Source: JAENVU01 sp963756815 (lineage in GTDB: Bacteria; Actinomycetota; Acidimicrobiia; IMCC26256; JAENVU01). Taken from it: a DNA stretch of 64,000 nucleotides. The DNA lies in contig CAVWPR010000011.1 in the NCBI GenBank assembly GCA_963756815.1, positions 8,462-72,461 on the forward strand. The letters are read 5' to 3'. Shown here piece after piece: positions 26,953-36,067 of the stretch (position 1 is its first letter; the number at the start of each line of letters is the position of its first letter). The notes beneath the pieces are model-generated. The model saw nothing but the letters and a program-made list of their open reading frames with translations. It did not search any database and was not told the DNA's origin. The translations under genes were made by a program, and so were the position numbers.

Positions 26953-28260
26953 GTGCTGCGAGGTCGGGTCCTGGTCGTCGCGTTGGTGGTCGGTCTGAGC
27001 GCGTGTGGGTGGGCGCAATACCGCGGAGACGCCGCGCACACGGGGTATCAGCCGATCGAGTCCACGATCGGCGTGGCGAACGTGGCGGGTCTGACCGAGA
27101 GCTGGTCGACGCCGAACGCGGACGCGAGTGGCGTCGTCGCGGGCACCACGTTGTTCGCTCCGAGCGTCGGCGGTCTCCTGGCGCTGGATGCCGCAGGGGT
27201 GAACGGGTGTGGTGGGACCCCGAAGACGTGTGCTCCCCTGTGGACCGGTCGGGTGCCGTCGGGAACCTCGTTCGTGAGCACGCCCGCGGTCGCGAACGGC
27301 ATCGTCTACGTCGACGTCGGCAATGCGACGCTGCTCGCGTTCGACGCCGCCGGCGTCAACGGCTGCAGCGGGGCGCCCAAGGTGTGTACGCCACTGTGGT
27401 CCGCGACGATACGCGCTCACGGCGTTCTTCGGGTCCCCGACCGTCGCGAACGGTGTCGTCTACGTCGGCGACAACAGCGGGAATCTGTTCGCATTCGACG
27501 GTGCGGGCGTCACCGGCTGCTCCGGCGTGCCCAAGACGTGCGCCCCGCTGTGGAAGGCGTCGAACCCGAACGGCGGCGTGGGAACCCCGACGGTGGCGAA
27601 CGGGATCGCATACATCGGCGGGACCCACGAGATCTCGGCCTACGACGCGTCGGGAGCGACCGGGTGCTCGGGGACGCCGAAGACGTGTGCGCCGCTCTGG
27701 ACCGCGACGGCTCCGGACCGGACCTGGACGATGGCCGTGGTCGACGGCGTCCTCTACGCGAGCGGACTCGGGTCCACCACCGCGGGCGAGCTCGACGCCT
27801 TCGACGCGGCTGGGATCGCAGGCTGTTCGGGCGCCCCGAAGACCTGCGCGCCGCTGTGGACGGCGACGACCACCGGTTTCCTCGGCAATCCCGCCGTCGC
27901 GTCGGGCGAGGTCTTCGCCACCACGCTCGACGGGAAGCTGCTCGCCTTCGACGCGAAGGGCGTGCAGGGGTGCTCGGGGTCGCCGAAGACCTGCGTGCCG
28001 CAGTGGACGGCCGACCTCCATGCGAGCGCGGGATGGTCCCCTTCGGTCGCGAACGGCGTGATCTACGTGCCGACGTTCAACAAGCTGCTGGCGTTCGACG
28101 CGACCGGCACGGGATGTCCCGGGACCCCCGGCGTCTGCCAGCCGCTGTTCGTCTCGCCGCAGTTCGCCGGCGGGCTGGTCGATCCGGTCGTCGTGAACGG
28201 AACGGTCTACGTGTACTCGCAGAACGGCGCGCTGCACGCCCTGCGTCTCCCGCCAGCTGA
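26953..28260 (+). CDS. Secreted PQQ-like beta-propeller lipoprotein with CxGxPKxC repeats, frame breaks
   Basis: Extracellular repeat protein. A signal peptide with lipobox (VVALVVGLSACGW) follows the GTG at 26953, which has GCAGGAG five bases upstream. Then come about seven blades of roughly 50 residues. Each ends in AFDAAG-type strands followed by CxGxPKxC and PLW: seven copies are visible (CGGTPKTC, CSGAPKVC, CSGVPKTC, CSGTPKTC, CSGAPKTC, CSGSPKTC, CPGTPGVC). The paired cysteines probably form one disulfide per blade. The frame breaks near 27412, where one surplus base fits, and again close to the stop, near 28248, where the net shift is not a single insertion. No enzymatic residues seen; PQQ binding is not implied. 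Confidence 0.82.
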   Translation: MLRGRVLVVALVVGLSACGWAQYRGDAAHTGYQPIESTIGVANVAGLTESWSTPNADASGVVAGTTLFAPSVGGLLALDAAGVNGCGGTPKTCAPLWTGRVPSGTSFVSTPAVANGIVYVDVGNATLLAFDAAGVNGCSGAPKVCTPLWSATIRAHGVLRVPDRRERCRLRRRQQRESVRIRRCGRHRLLRRAQDVRPAVEGVEPERRRGNPDGGERDRIHRRDPRDLGLRRVGSDRVLGDAEDVCAALDRDGSGPDLDDGRGRRRPLRERTRVHHRGRARRLRRGWDRRLFGRPEDLRAAVDGDDHRFPRQSRRRVGRGLRHHARREAARLRREGRAGVLGVAEDLRAAVDGRPPCERGMVPFGRERRDLRADVQQAAGVRRDRHGMSRDPRRLPAAVRLAAVRRRAGRSGRRERNGLRVLAERRAARPASPAS

Positions 28261-28271
28261 ACCGTCGTCGC

Positions 28272-28499
28272 TCAGCGGGGTGGAGGCGCCTCGAGGTCGG
28301 TCCGCCCGAATGCGGTGGCGACGGCACCGGCTGCGCAGCCCACGAGCGCGCCGAGGATCGCGGCCGGGAGACCGAGTTCGAACGCCGCGAACCACGCGGT
28401 GGCCGGGTGGACGGACAGGCCGACGATCAAGCCCGCCACCGCGCCCAGCAGTCCGGCGACGGCTGCGCCCCGGGCGCCCCACCGCGTCGCGCGGTTCAC
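28272..28499 (-). CDS. Small membrane protein, 75 residues
   Basis: Unrecognised small protein with two predicted membrane segments: GAAVAGLLGAVAGLIVGLSV and, after a short loop, LPAAILGALVGCAAGAVATAFG. The ends are polar (NRATRWGARG; GRTDLEAPPPR). Start is a GTG at 28499 that overlaps the fxsA stop (GTGA), so it is very probably expressed with fxsA and rmuC. It ends 12 bases from the convergent PQQ-like lipoprotein gene. No function can be offered. Confidence 0.6.
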   Translation of the reverse strand: MNRATRWGARGAAVAGLLGAVAGLIVGLSVHPATAWFAAFELGLPAAILGALVGCAAGAVATAFGRTDLEAPPPR

Positions 28500-28948
28500 C
28501 GGTCGGGGTCGCCCGGAGGGAGGGCGGCCGGTGGCTCGGGCGGCGGACCGCCGGTGCCGCGGACGTCGATGACGCGGCCGAAGACGACGTTGCCGGTCCG
28601 CACGTACCGGTGCGTCCGGACCCACCGCCGGGCCGGCCACCGCAGCGGCGGGGCCAGCAACAGGAGCCCGATGACGTCGGTGACGAACCCGGGGACGATG
28701 AGGAGCAGGCCCGCGCCGGCGATCAGCGCGCCGTCGACGGCCTCGGCCGCGGGGATCTCCCCCGCCCGCATCTGCGCCTGGGCCCGGCGCCACGTGCCGA
28801 GGCCCTCACGCTTCACGAGCCAGATGCCGAACAGCACGATCGCGATCAGCGCGATGACCGCCCAGCCGTAGCCGATCCACTGCCCGACCTGGACGAAGAC
28901 GAAGATCTCGATGGCGGCCATCGTCACCAGGACGAGCAGGGCGAGCAC
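28496..28948 (-). CDS. fxsA: FxsA-family membrane protein
   Basis: Inner-membrane protein of the FxsA family; the Escherichia coli member suppresses exclusion of phage T7 by the F plasmid, and the general role is unknown. The sequence shows the expected layout: an N-terminal segment LALLVLVTMAAIEIFVFVQVG, a second ALIAIVLFGIWLVKREG (with the conserved basic residue after it), an amphipathic linker RRAQAQMRAGEIP, then GALIAGAGLLLIVPGFVTDVIGLLLLAP, whose PGFxTDxxG motif is diagnostic. A Pro-rich C-terminal tail follows. 150 residues from a GTG at 28948, directly abutting the rmuC stop. Confidence 0.92.
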   Translation of the reverse strand: MLALLVLVTMAAIEIFVFVQVGQWIGYGWAVIALIAIVLFGIWLVKREGLGTWRRAQAQMRAGEIPAAEAVDGALIAGAGLLLIVPGFVTDVIGLLLLAPPLRWPARRWVRTHRYVRTGNVVFGRVIDVRGTGGPPPEPPAALPPGDPDR

Positions 28949-30133
28949 TCAACCAGCGTAGGCCGGGGGTTCGAGCGCGACGAGGGCGGCGTCGCCGGCA
29001 TCGGTCACGTCGAGCGCGTGATGGCGCTGCAGGTCCTCGATGCGGTCGAGCTGTCGCTCGAGCTGACGGGTCCGGGCCCCGGCGAGCTCGTCGAACGCGC
29101 GGGTCGTGGTGGTGAGGCTACGGCCGAGCGCGTCCATCTTGGCGCTGAACGCGTCCCACTGCTTCCGGAACGAGCCGAGCACCTCGAGGATCTCGGACGC
29201 AGTGCGCTCGGTGCGGAAGCTCTCGACCGCCTGGCGCACCACCGCGAGCACCGCGAACAGCGTGAGCGGCGAGCACATGACGATCCGGTCGCGGAGGGCG
29301 TCGTCGAGGAGCGTGGCCGCGTGCTCCTGTACGAACGCGTAGAGCTGCTCGTTCGGGATGAAGAGCAGCACGCAGTCGACACTCGCCTCGGAGCCGCTCG
29401 GGTACCGGCGCTGCGCGAGCTCCTTGACCTTGGCCCTGACGTCGCGCAGGAAGTCGTCCCGGAAGCGCGCCTGCTCGAGCTCGGACTCCGCGTTCACGTA
29501 GCGGACGTAGTTGTCGAGCGGGAACTTCACGTCCATGTAGAGGATCGAGTCCTGAGGGAGCAGGAACGTGAAGTCCGGGATCCCGGTCCCTTGCGCCACC
29601 GCCTTCTGCTTGCGGTACTGCACGCCCTCGACGAACCCGGCCATGCGGAGCACGTCCTCGGCCATGCGCTCGCCCCATTGACCGCGGGTCTTGCTGCTGG
29701 CGAGCGCCTCCCGCAGGCCCTGCGCGGTGCTCGCCAGCTCGGCGATCCCGGCCCGTTGGGCCGCGAGCGCGCCGGACAGCTCCTCGATCTTGGCGCCGCG
29801 ACCGGACTCGAACTCCCGCACGAGCGCGGTCACCTTGTCGAGCTCGCTGCGCACGTTGCCGAACTGACTCTCGATGAGGTTGCGCTCGGAGGCCAGCGCT
29901 TCGCCGGCGCGGGTGCGCTCACCCTCGATGAGGGCGCGGTTCGCCTCGATGAGGTGCCCGAGGGCGGCCTGCTGCTGCTGAGCCACGCGCTGGGCGATGC
30001 GGTTCGCGATGTCCTCCGGGTCGGGCGCGGCGGGCGCGTCGGCCGTCCGGCGCGCCACGACGAGCGCGCTGGTACCGGCGGCCGCGCCGATGGCGAGGAC
30101 GACGAGCAGGGCGATGAGCAGGATGCTGACCAT
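28949..30133 (-). CDS. rmuC: DNA recombination protein RmuC
   Basis: RmuC limits DNA inversions at short inverted repeats and carries a PD-(D/E)XK nuclease-like core. The N terminus is a membrane anchor (ILLIALLVVLAIGAAAGTSALVV), followed by a long coiled coil (residues about 45-150). The RmuC domain follows: KTRGQWGERMAEDVLRMAGF, YRKQKAVAQGTGIPDFTFLLP, DVKFPLDNYVRY (nuclease-like KFP) and LFIPNEQLYAFVQE. The ATG at 30133 gives 394 residues, intact. First gene of the rmuC-fxsA-small membrane protein set. Confidence 0.94.
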   Translation of the reverse strand: MVSILLIALLVVLAIGAAAGTSALVVARRTADAPAAPDPEDIANRIAQRVAQQQQAALGHLIEANRALIEGERTRAGEALASERNLIESQFGNVRSELDKVTALVREFESGRGAKIEELSGALAAQRAGIAELASTAQGLREALASSKTRGQWGERMAEDVLRMAGFVEGVQYRKQKAVAQGTGIPDFTFLLPQDSILYMDVKFPLDNYVRYVNAESELEQARFRDDFLRDVRAKVKELAQRRYPSGSEASVDCVLLFIPNEQLYAFVQEHAATLLDDALRDRIVMCSPLTLFAVLAVVRQAVESFRTERTASEILEVLGSFRKQWDAFSAKMDALGRSLTTTTRAFDELAGARTRQLERQLDRIEDLQRHHALDVTDAGDAALVALEPPAYAG

Positions 30134-30241
30134 GCGCCGCACCCTCGCACGGGGGTGTGACCACGCCGAGTCGTCACCCCGCCGCGCGGCGCAGCCCGCG
30201 CCGCGCGACTTTGGCACCGAAGCGGTGGTTCTGGCATCGCA

Positions 30242-30264
30242 ATTCGCTCCAAAGTGGAGTGAAT
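30242..30264. promoter_or_regulatory. Dyad-symmetric site upstream of the amidohydrolase gene
   Basis: Arms ATTCGCTCC (30242-30250) and GGAGTGAAT (30256-30264) are complementary at 8 of 9 positions around a 5-base centre. The site ends 22 bases before the chosen start of the amidohydrolase gene, in the divergent gap with rmuC. It looks like a repressor operator; no matching regulator gene is nearby. Inference only. Confidence 0.4.
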
Positions 30265-30286
30265 CGATGGGCGTAAGGTGGCCCTC

Positions 30287-31744
30287 GTGGCGTGGGATCC
30301 GGAGCTCGAGCTCCCGATCAAGCTCGGACCGTGCTCGAACGGCGAGTACCGACCGGTGCCGCTCGGCACGGTCGAGCAGGAGACGATCCGACGCACGCGC
30401 CACGAGGCCGACGCCACCGCTCGCCGCCTCGGGATGGACCGCCGGTCGTTCCTCCGCAGCGTGAGCGGCGCGGCGCTGATGCTCGGTGTGCTCGCGGCGT
30501 GTCACGACGAGTCGAACCGCGCCCGTGGCACGCGCTCGGGTGGCACGTACCGCCTGCCGAAGGACGCGGCGACCGATCCCGGCGCGGCGGAGTCGGCGCT
30601 CGCTGGTGACGAGCTCGTGTTCGACGTGCAGACGCACTACCTCGACTACGACCTCAGCCGCGGCGGCACCGGCATCAGCGGCATCGACGGGTTGGCCAAC
30701 TCGTTCCCGCAGCGCGCCTGCGGCGAGTCCGACGCCCGCGCGTGCTTCTCGGTCGACCAGTACCTCGACCTGCTGTTCAACCAGTCGGACACGTCGATGA
30801 TGGTCCTCACCGCCATCCCGATCCCGGACGCCGTGAACCCGCTGTCGATGCCGCACATGGAGACCGCTCGTCACCTCGCCGATCGTGTCTGCGGGGACGG
30901 TCGCGTGCTGCTGCACGGTGGTGTGCAACCGACCGTGGGCGTGGCCGGAGCGCAGATCGCCGGGATGCAGCGGCTCCGGGAGGAACACCCGATCGTCGGT
31001 TGGAAGGTGTACACCCACGCGCCGGGCTCCGGATGGTGGCTCGACGACCACGATGCCGGCGCGCCGAAGGTCGGCGAGGCGTTCCTCACGAAGGTCGAAG
31101 CCGTCGGCCCGCGGATCGTGTGCGTGCACAAGGGCTTCTCCGGGGGCAGCCAGTACGCCTCGCCGGCCGACATCGGTCCGGCGGCACGCGCCCACCCGGA
31201 CTTGCGGTTCGTCGTGTACCACTCCGGCTTCGAGAGCGGCGTCACCGAAGGTCCGTACGACCCGAGCGGCCGTGGCGTGGACCGGCTCGTCGCGAGCCTG
31301 CGGTCCGCCGGTGTCACACCCGGAGCCAACGTCTACGCCGAGCTCGGCTCCACCTGGTGGAACCTCATCCGCGACCCGACCCAGGCGGCGCACGTGCTCG
31401 GCAAGCTGCTCGTCGCGGTCGGGGCGGACAACGTCCTCTGGGGCACCGACTCGCTCTGGTACGGATCGCCGCAGGACCAGATCCAGGCGTTCCGGGCGTT
31501 CGAGATCGCGACCGAGCTCCAGGAGCGCCACGGCTACCCGGCGCTCACCGCAGAGCTCAAGCGCAAGATCCTCGGCCGGAACGCGCTCGCGCTCTACGCG
31601 ATCGAGCCGCCGGACGCGAAGTGCGAGTTCGACCGCAGCGAGCTGGCGAGGCTCCGCGAGACCGACGGCGTCGCGTTCCGTACGTACGGCCCGGAGACCG
31701 ATCGCGAGCTGCGGGCGCTGTTGCGCTCGCACGCGGTCATCTGA
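30287..31744 (+). CDS. Exported amidohydrolase-family protein
   Basis: TIM-barrel amidohydrolase (amidohydrolase 2, decarboxylase/lactonase-like). A twin-arginine-like signal (DRRSFLRSVSGAALMLGVLAAC) lies unusually deep, after about 45 residues beginning WDPELELPIKLGPCSNGEY. Similar N-terminal arms occur in other Tat-signal proteins of this family. Metal-site candidates: His in FDVQTHYLD (the usual HxH reads QTH), His in CVHKGFSGG, His in VVYHSGFESG and Asp in WGTDSLWYG. The GTG at 30287 is chosen because AAGGTGG lies six bases upstream; a GTG at 30278 is possible. About 485 residues. Substrate unknown. Confidence 0.85.
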   Translation: MAWDPELELPIKLGPCSNGEYRPVPLGTVEQETIRRTRHEADATARRLGMDRRSFLRSVSGAALMLGVLAACHDESNRARGTRSGGTYRLPKDAATDPGAAESALAGDELVFDVQTHYLDYDLSRGGTGISGIDGLANSFPQRACGESDARACFSVDQYLDLLFNQSDTSMMVLTAIPIPDAVNPLSMPHMETARHLADRVCGDGRVLLHGGVQPTVGVAGAQIAGMQRLREEHPIVGWKVYTHAPGSGWWLDDHDAGAPKVGEAFLTKVEAVGPRIVCVHKGFSGGSQYASPADIGPAARAHPDLRFVVYHSGFESGVTEGPYDPSGRGVDRLVASLRSAGVTPGANVYAELGSTWWNLIRDPTQAAHVLGKLLVAVGADNVLWGTDSLWYGSPQDQIQAFRAFEIATELQERHGYPALTAELKRKILGRNALALYAIEPPDAKCEFDRSELARLRETDGVAFRTYGPETDRELRALLRSHAVI

Positions 31745-31844
31745 GCGGCACGTCCGCCGGCGGATTCGGACGAACCGACGCGCAGAGTCTGCGCAAGTTC
31801 GCGCACTTCTGCGCACCAATTCGCGACGCCGGGCGGCAACCTGC

Positions 31845-32621
31845 TCAGAAGGTGCCGCCGTCGACGGTGATCTTGACGCCGGTGACGTAGCGGCCGGTGT
31901 CGCCGACGAGGGCCCGCACGACGTCGGCGACCTCCTCGGGCGTGCAGACGTGGCCGAACGCGGAGCCCGCGTCGAGCGTGTGGATGTCCTCCACGCCCAT
32001 CGCGCCCTTCACGAGCCGCCGGCCCATCTCGGTCTCGACCAGCCCCGGCGCGACCACGTTGACGTGGATCCCGTTGCGCCGCTCCTCCTTGGCCAGCCCC
32101 ATCGCGAGCGCCTCGAGCGCGGCCTTGCCCATGTTGTACGGCGACGAGTTCGCGGCCAGGTGCGAGGTCGCGACGGAGGAGATCATCACGACGTCGCCGC
32201 GCCCACCGTCCTGCTTCGCGACGTCGCGCATGGCCGGCACCAGCGTCTTGCACAGGACGAACGCCGCGAGCGCGTGGGTGCGGAAGTTGCGCTCGATCTC
32301 GTCGACCTCGGTCTTCACGACGTTCAGCCCGCGCGACGCGATGCCGGCGTTGTGGACGAGCAGGTCGATCGGGCCGAAGTCGTCGAGCACCGTCGCGGCC
32401 ATCGCCGCGCACGCGTCGGGGTCGTCGACCGACGCGGCGTACGCGGCGGACCGCCGGCCGAGCGCCTCGATGTCGGCGACGGTCTGCGCGGCCGACGCCT
32501 CGTCCCGCCGGTAGTTGATCGCGACGTCGGCCCCGTCGGTGGCCAGCGCGAGCGCGATCGCCCGCCCGATCCCCCGCGATCCGCCGCTGATGAACGCGCG
32601 CCGCCCGTCGAGTGCACCCAT
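31845..32621 (-). CDS. SDR-family 3-oxoacyl reductase-like oxidoreductase
   Basis: NAD(P)-dependent short-chain dehydrogenase, 258 residues, intact. It has the cofactor loop FISGGSRGIGRAIAL, the NYRRDEA segment suggesting NADPH preference (basic residues after beta-2), LLVHNAGIA, catalytic Ser in MISSVATSH, the YNMGK Tyr/Lys pair and the C-terminal GRYVTGVKITVDGG. The enoyl-CoA hydratase gene lies 15 bases upstream on the same strand. That pairing of hydratase and reductase suggests CoA-thioester beta-oxidation or acyl modification; this is context-based inference. Confidence 0.9.
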   Translation of the reverse strand: MGALDGRRAFISGGSRGIGRAIALALATDGADVAINYRRDEASAAQTVADIEALGRRSAAYAASVDDPDACAAMAATVLDDFGPIDLLVHNAGIASRGLNVVKTEVDEIERNFRTHALAAFVLCKTLVPAMRDVAKQDGGRGDVVMISSVATSHLAANSSPYNMGKAALEALAMGLAKEERRNGIHVNVVAPGLVETEMGRRLVKGAMGVEDIHTLDAGSAFGHVCTPEEVADVVRALVGDTGRYVTGVKITVDGGTF

Positions 32622-32636
32622 GTCGTCCTCCTCTCC

Positions 32637-33460
32637 TCAGTCGGTGAAGTGCGGGGGTCGCTTCTCGAGGAAGGCCGCCATGGCCTCCTCGAGGTCGCCG
32701 GCGAAGCTCGAGAGCACCTGCGTGCGGTTCTCGAGGTCGATGCCGGCCTGGAGCGAGCCGATCTCGAGCTGGCTCCACATGACCTCCTTGGTCATGCGGA
32801 CGCCGAACGGCCCGTTGGCGAGGATCAGCTCGGCCTCCGCGAGCGCAGCATCGGCCAGACCGTCGATCGGCCGCGACCGACGTGACGAGTCCGATGCGCA
32901 GCGCCTCGTCACTGTCGACGAAGCGGCCGGTGAGCATGAGCTCGTACGCCCGCGACGCGCCGATGAGGCGCGGCAGGATCCAGCTCGTCCCGATGTCGCA
33001 CGCGGACAGGCCGACCTTGATGAACGCGACGTTGAAGCGCGCGCTGGCGGCCGCGATGCGGATGTCGGAGCCGAGCGTGAGCGCCAGTCCCCCGCCCGAC
33101 GCCGCGCCGTTGACCGCGGCGATGATCGGCTGCGGCTGCGCGCGCATCAGGGGGATGAGGTTCGCGATGTACTGCTGGACCCGCATCCCGGCCCGGGCGC
33201 GTCCCATCTCCGCCAGGTCCGGGAGCTTCACGCCCTCGGCGAGGTCGAGCCCGGCGCAGAACCCCTTCCCCGCGCCGGTGAGCACGATCACCCGGCAGGC
33301 CCGGTCGTGGCGCAGCGCGTCGAAGGCGTCGTACAGCCCGCCGAGCAGGTCCGCGTTCATCGCGTTGCGCCGGTCGGGTCGGTTGAGGGTCACGCGCGCG
33401 ACCCGGTCGAGCGGCTCGTCCACCACGACGGCACCGTTGCCGAACTCCCGGTCAGCTCAT
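32637..33460 (-). CDS. Enoyl-CoA hydratase/isomerase, two frame breaks
   Basis: Crotonase-fold protein acting on acyl-CoA thioesters. Landmarks: VTLNRPDRRNAMN, GAGKGFCAGLDLAEG (oxyanion-hole loop), AAVNGAASGGGLALTLGSDIR and LPRLIGASRAYELMLTGRFVDSDEAL. The second half (ANGPFGVRMTKEVMW to KRPPHFTD) is one frame over, joined near 32868. At the 5' end, the ATG at 33460 has GAGGAG seven bases upstream but meets TGA after two codons. Dropping one T (ATGAGC-T-GACCGG) opens a perfect lead-in MSDREFGNGAVVVDEPLDRV. Two surplus bases also account for the total length. About 273 residues after repair. Confidence 0.87.
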
Positions 33461-33504
33461 CGCAGTGCTCCTCGGGGTGCGGATGCGGACGGTGATCCTG
33501 GTCG

Positions 33505-34378
33505 TCAGGCGCGGGCCGCCGCCAGACGCTCGGCCCGCCGGACCAGCCCGGGGGCGCCGAGTCGCTCGGTCCACGCCGCGAAGTCAGGGGCGGGCCCGGT
33601 CCAGCGCCAGTCGTCGACCGCGCCCACGGGGTGGTCGGTGCGCAGCGTCGCCAGCACCTTGAAGAGATCGGCGTCGGCGCGTCGGTCGTGGAGCGCAGTG
33701 GCGAGCTTCACCGCGCCTCGCACGTCGACGGTCCAGTCCTTCGCGAGCTCGGGGATCGCCTCGAGGTGCTCGTAGCGCGCGAGCACGGTCGCCGAGGACT
33801 TCGCGCCCCATCCCGGGATCCCGGGGAAGCCGTCGGCCGTGTCCCCCACCAGCGCCAGGTAGTCGGGGATGGACGCGGGACCGACGCCGAACTTCTCGCG
33901 TACGCCTTCGGCGTCCCGGACCTCGCGCTTGCGCCGGTCGAGCTGCACGACCGATGCCGCCGACGCACTGCCCCAGATCCTTGTCGGGTGTGCAGATGAA
34001 CGTGCGTTCGACGCGCGGGTCGTCGTCGGCGACGCGTGCGCCCGCGGCGAGGCCGTCGTCGGCCTCCTGCTCCACCATCGCCCACACGACGACACCCAAC
34101 GCGGTGAGCGCGTCCTCGAGGACCGGGAACTGCGCGAGCAGGACCGGGTCCATACCCGCGCTCGTCTTGTAGCCGTCGTAGAGGTCGTTGCGGAACGACT
34201 CGACCACGTGATCGGTCGCCACGGCGACGTGGGTGGCACCGTCCTCGAGCATCATGAGCACGGAGCCGAGCACGCCGCGCGTGGCGGCGACGTCCATGCC
34301 CGACGGATCGAGGTGCTCGGGCACCGCGAAGTGGTGGCGGAACAGCTCGTAGGTGCCGTCGACGAGGTGGACCTGCAT
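33505..34378 (-). CDS. 5'-3' exonuclease (FEN-like), one frame break
   Basis: Stand-alone homologue of the 5'-nuclease domain of DNA polymerase I. Conserved acidic and binding motifs: HLVDGTYELFRHHF (first Asp), VATDHVVESFRNDLYDGYKTS, EQEADDGLAAGA, FICTPDKDLGQC and the helix-hairpin-helix GDTADGFPGIPGWGAKSSATVL. The frame breaks near 33965 at gtcggcg; one G removed joins GQCVG to ASVVQLDRRKREVRDAEGV. About 290 residues after repair, the usual size. The ATG at 34378 follows the methyltransferase stop by 24 bases on the same strand. Confidence 0.9.
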
Positions 34379-34402
34379 CGTCGCAGCCTGTCATAGGCCG
34401 GG

Positions 34403-35216
34403 TCAGCCGGCGGTGCCCGTCGACAGGTACGCGGTGAACGGCACGCGGCCGGGTGCCGACCCGTGGCGGGCGACGACGGCGGTGAACGCGTCGGCGGCCG
34501 CGTCCATCTGCTGCGCGTCCAGCCCCGCGACCAGGGGCACGACCGGTGCCGACCACTCCGACATCCCCCGGAAGAACGCCGGTGGGTCCGGCACGACCAG
34601 ATCGTGCCGGATCGTCGCCACCTCGACGTCGAGCCAGCCGTTCGCCGCGAGCATCTCGGCGCAGCCGTCCACGCTGCCGAGCGGATGCTCGGTGGTGGCG
34701 GGCAGTGCGACCTCGGGTGCGGCCGTCCGGACCGCCTCGGCCACGAGGCGGCTGAGCCGGGGCGCGTCGTTGCGCCAACTCGTGATCCCCAGGCGGCCAC
34801 CGGCGCGCGTGACGCGTGCGAGCTCGCGGAGCCCGGCGGCGATGTCGGGGAAGAAGATGACGCCGAAGTTCGATGCGGCGACGCCGAACGCGTCGTCGGC
34901 GAGATCGAGCGCCTGCCCGTCCATCACCGCGGTGCGCACCGATCCGCTCGCGGCGCTCGCGGCGGCGCGTTCGAGGGTGGCGACCATGCCGGGCGCGAAG
35001 TCGGTGGCGAGCACCTCGGCCCCGCGTGCGGCGGCGCGCAGGCTGAACGCGCCGGTGCCGGCCGCGACGTCGAGCACCGTGTCCTCGGGCCCGATGGCGA
35101 GCCGATCGACCAGGTCGGCGGCGAACGCGCCGGTGAACGGGCGCGAAGACCGCGTGGTACTGCTCCGCGCCCGGGCCCCAGCCCTCGGGGCGCTGCTGCA
35201 GCGGCCGGATCGTCAC
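34403..35216 (-). CDS. Class I SAM-dependent methyltransferase, one frame break
   Basis: UbiE-type methyltransferase. Motif I VLDVAAGTGAFSLRAAARG, motif II VLATDFAPGM, then VMDGQALDLADDAFGVAASNFGVIFFPDI and the motif GLRELARVTRAGGRLGITSW are typical. The N-terminal MTIRPLQQRPEGWGPGAEQYHAVF precedes a break near 35146; dropping one C at gcgcccg joins it to PFTGAFAADLVDRLAIGPEDT. The GTG at 35216 overlaps the upstream VOC gene stop (GTGA). About 270 residues. No substrate can be inferred. Confidence 0.85.
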
Positions 35217-35938
35217 TGGGGTCGCAGCACGCAGAACTCGTTGCCCTCCGGATCGGCGAGCACGACCCACGACACCTCCGGCCCCTGGCCGACGTCGGCC
35301 GGCACCGCGCCCAGTGCCTCGAGCCTCGCGACCTCGGCGGCCTGGTCGCCGTCGACCGGCGGGTGCACGTCCAGGTGAGCGCGGTCCTTCACCGTCTTCG
35401 GCTCGGGCACGCGGATGATGTCGAGGTCCGGTGGCCGGCCACTCGGGTGGTGGAGCGAGACGCCGTATCCACCGCGGTTGCCCACCGGCCACCCCGCCGC
35501 CTCGGTCCAGAACGTGGCCAGGCGCTCGGGGTCGTTCGCGTCGAGGACGATCGCGGCGAGGCCGGGCGCATCGGCATACCGCTCCCGGGGGTCGAGCACG
35601 CAGAGCTCGTTGCCCTCCGGGTCGGCGAGGACCACCCATGCCGTGTCCCCTTGCCCGATGTCGACGTCGGTGGCGCCCGACGCCTTCAGGCGGGCGACGG
35701 TTGCGGCCTGCGCGTCCGCGGACGCGCTCGCGAGATCGAGGTGGATGCGGTTCTTGGCCGTCTTCGCGTCACGGACCTGCTCGAACAGCAGCTGCGGGAC
35801 CTCCGGGTCGCCCGTGAACACGCGGCCGTCGCCGTCCTCGTCGACCTCCCACGACCACCCGAGCGCGTCCGCCCACCACTGCGTCTGCGCCACCGGATCG
35901 AGGGCCGCGATCACCACCCCCCACAGCTGCGTCGCCAT
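35213..35938 (-). CDS. Two-domain VOC (glyoxalase/bleomycin-resistance) protein
   Basis: Two tandem VOC modules, about 120 residues each (total 241), so one polypeptide may form the whole beta-barrel cavity. First module: GVVIAALDPVAQTQWWADALGW ... NRIHLDLA ... WVVLADPEGNELCVLDP. Second: AIVLDANDPERLATFWTEAAGW ... RAHLDVH ... WVVLADPEGNEFCVLRP. The His in each HLD motif and the Glu/Asp in ADPEGNE are the usual metal-ligand positions. The ATG at 35938 directly begins the first strand. Substrate not predictable. Coupled to the methyltransferase gene downstream. Confidence 0.88.
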   Translation of the reverse strand: MATQLWGVVIAALDPVAQTQWWADALGWSWEVDEDGDGRVFTGDPEVPQLLFEQVRDAKTAKNRIHLDLASASADAQAATVARLKASGATDVDIGQGDTAWVVLADPEGNELCVLDPRERYADAPGLAAIVLDANDPERLATFWTEAAGWPVGNRGGYGVSLHHPSGRPPDLDIIRVPEPKTVKDRAHLDVHPPVDGDQAAEVARLEALGAVPADVGQGPEVSWVVLADPEGNEFCVLRPQ

Positions 35939-36067
35939 GCCGAGAGTCTGGCGCGCCCGTGCGGGTCGGCGACGCCGCACGCCAAAACGCGTAGCGGCTA
36001 CGCGAGGAATCGCGGTCGTCGGTCCCTACGGTCGACCGCATCCGGCGGAACCATGGGGAGGTGCTCC

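Noticed and set aside
26953..28260. PQQ-dependent dehydrogenase
   Set aside because: Only propeller repeats are present; no PQQ-binding or catalytic residues and no heme motif were seen.
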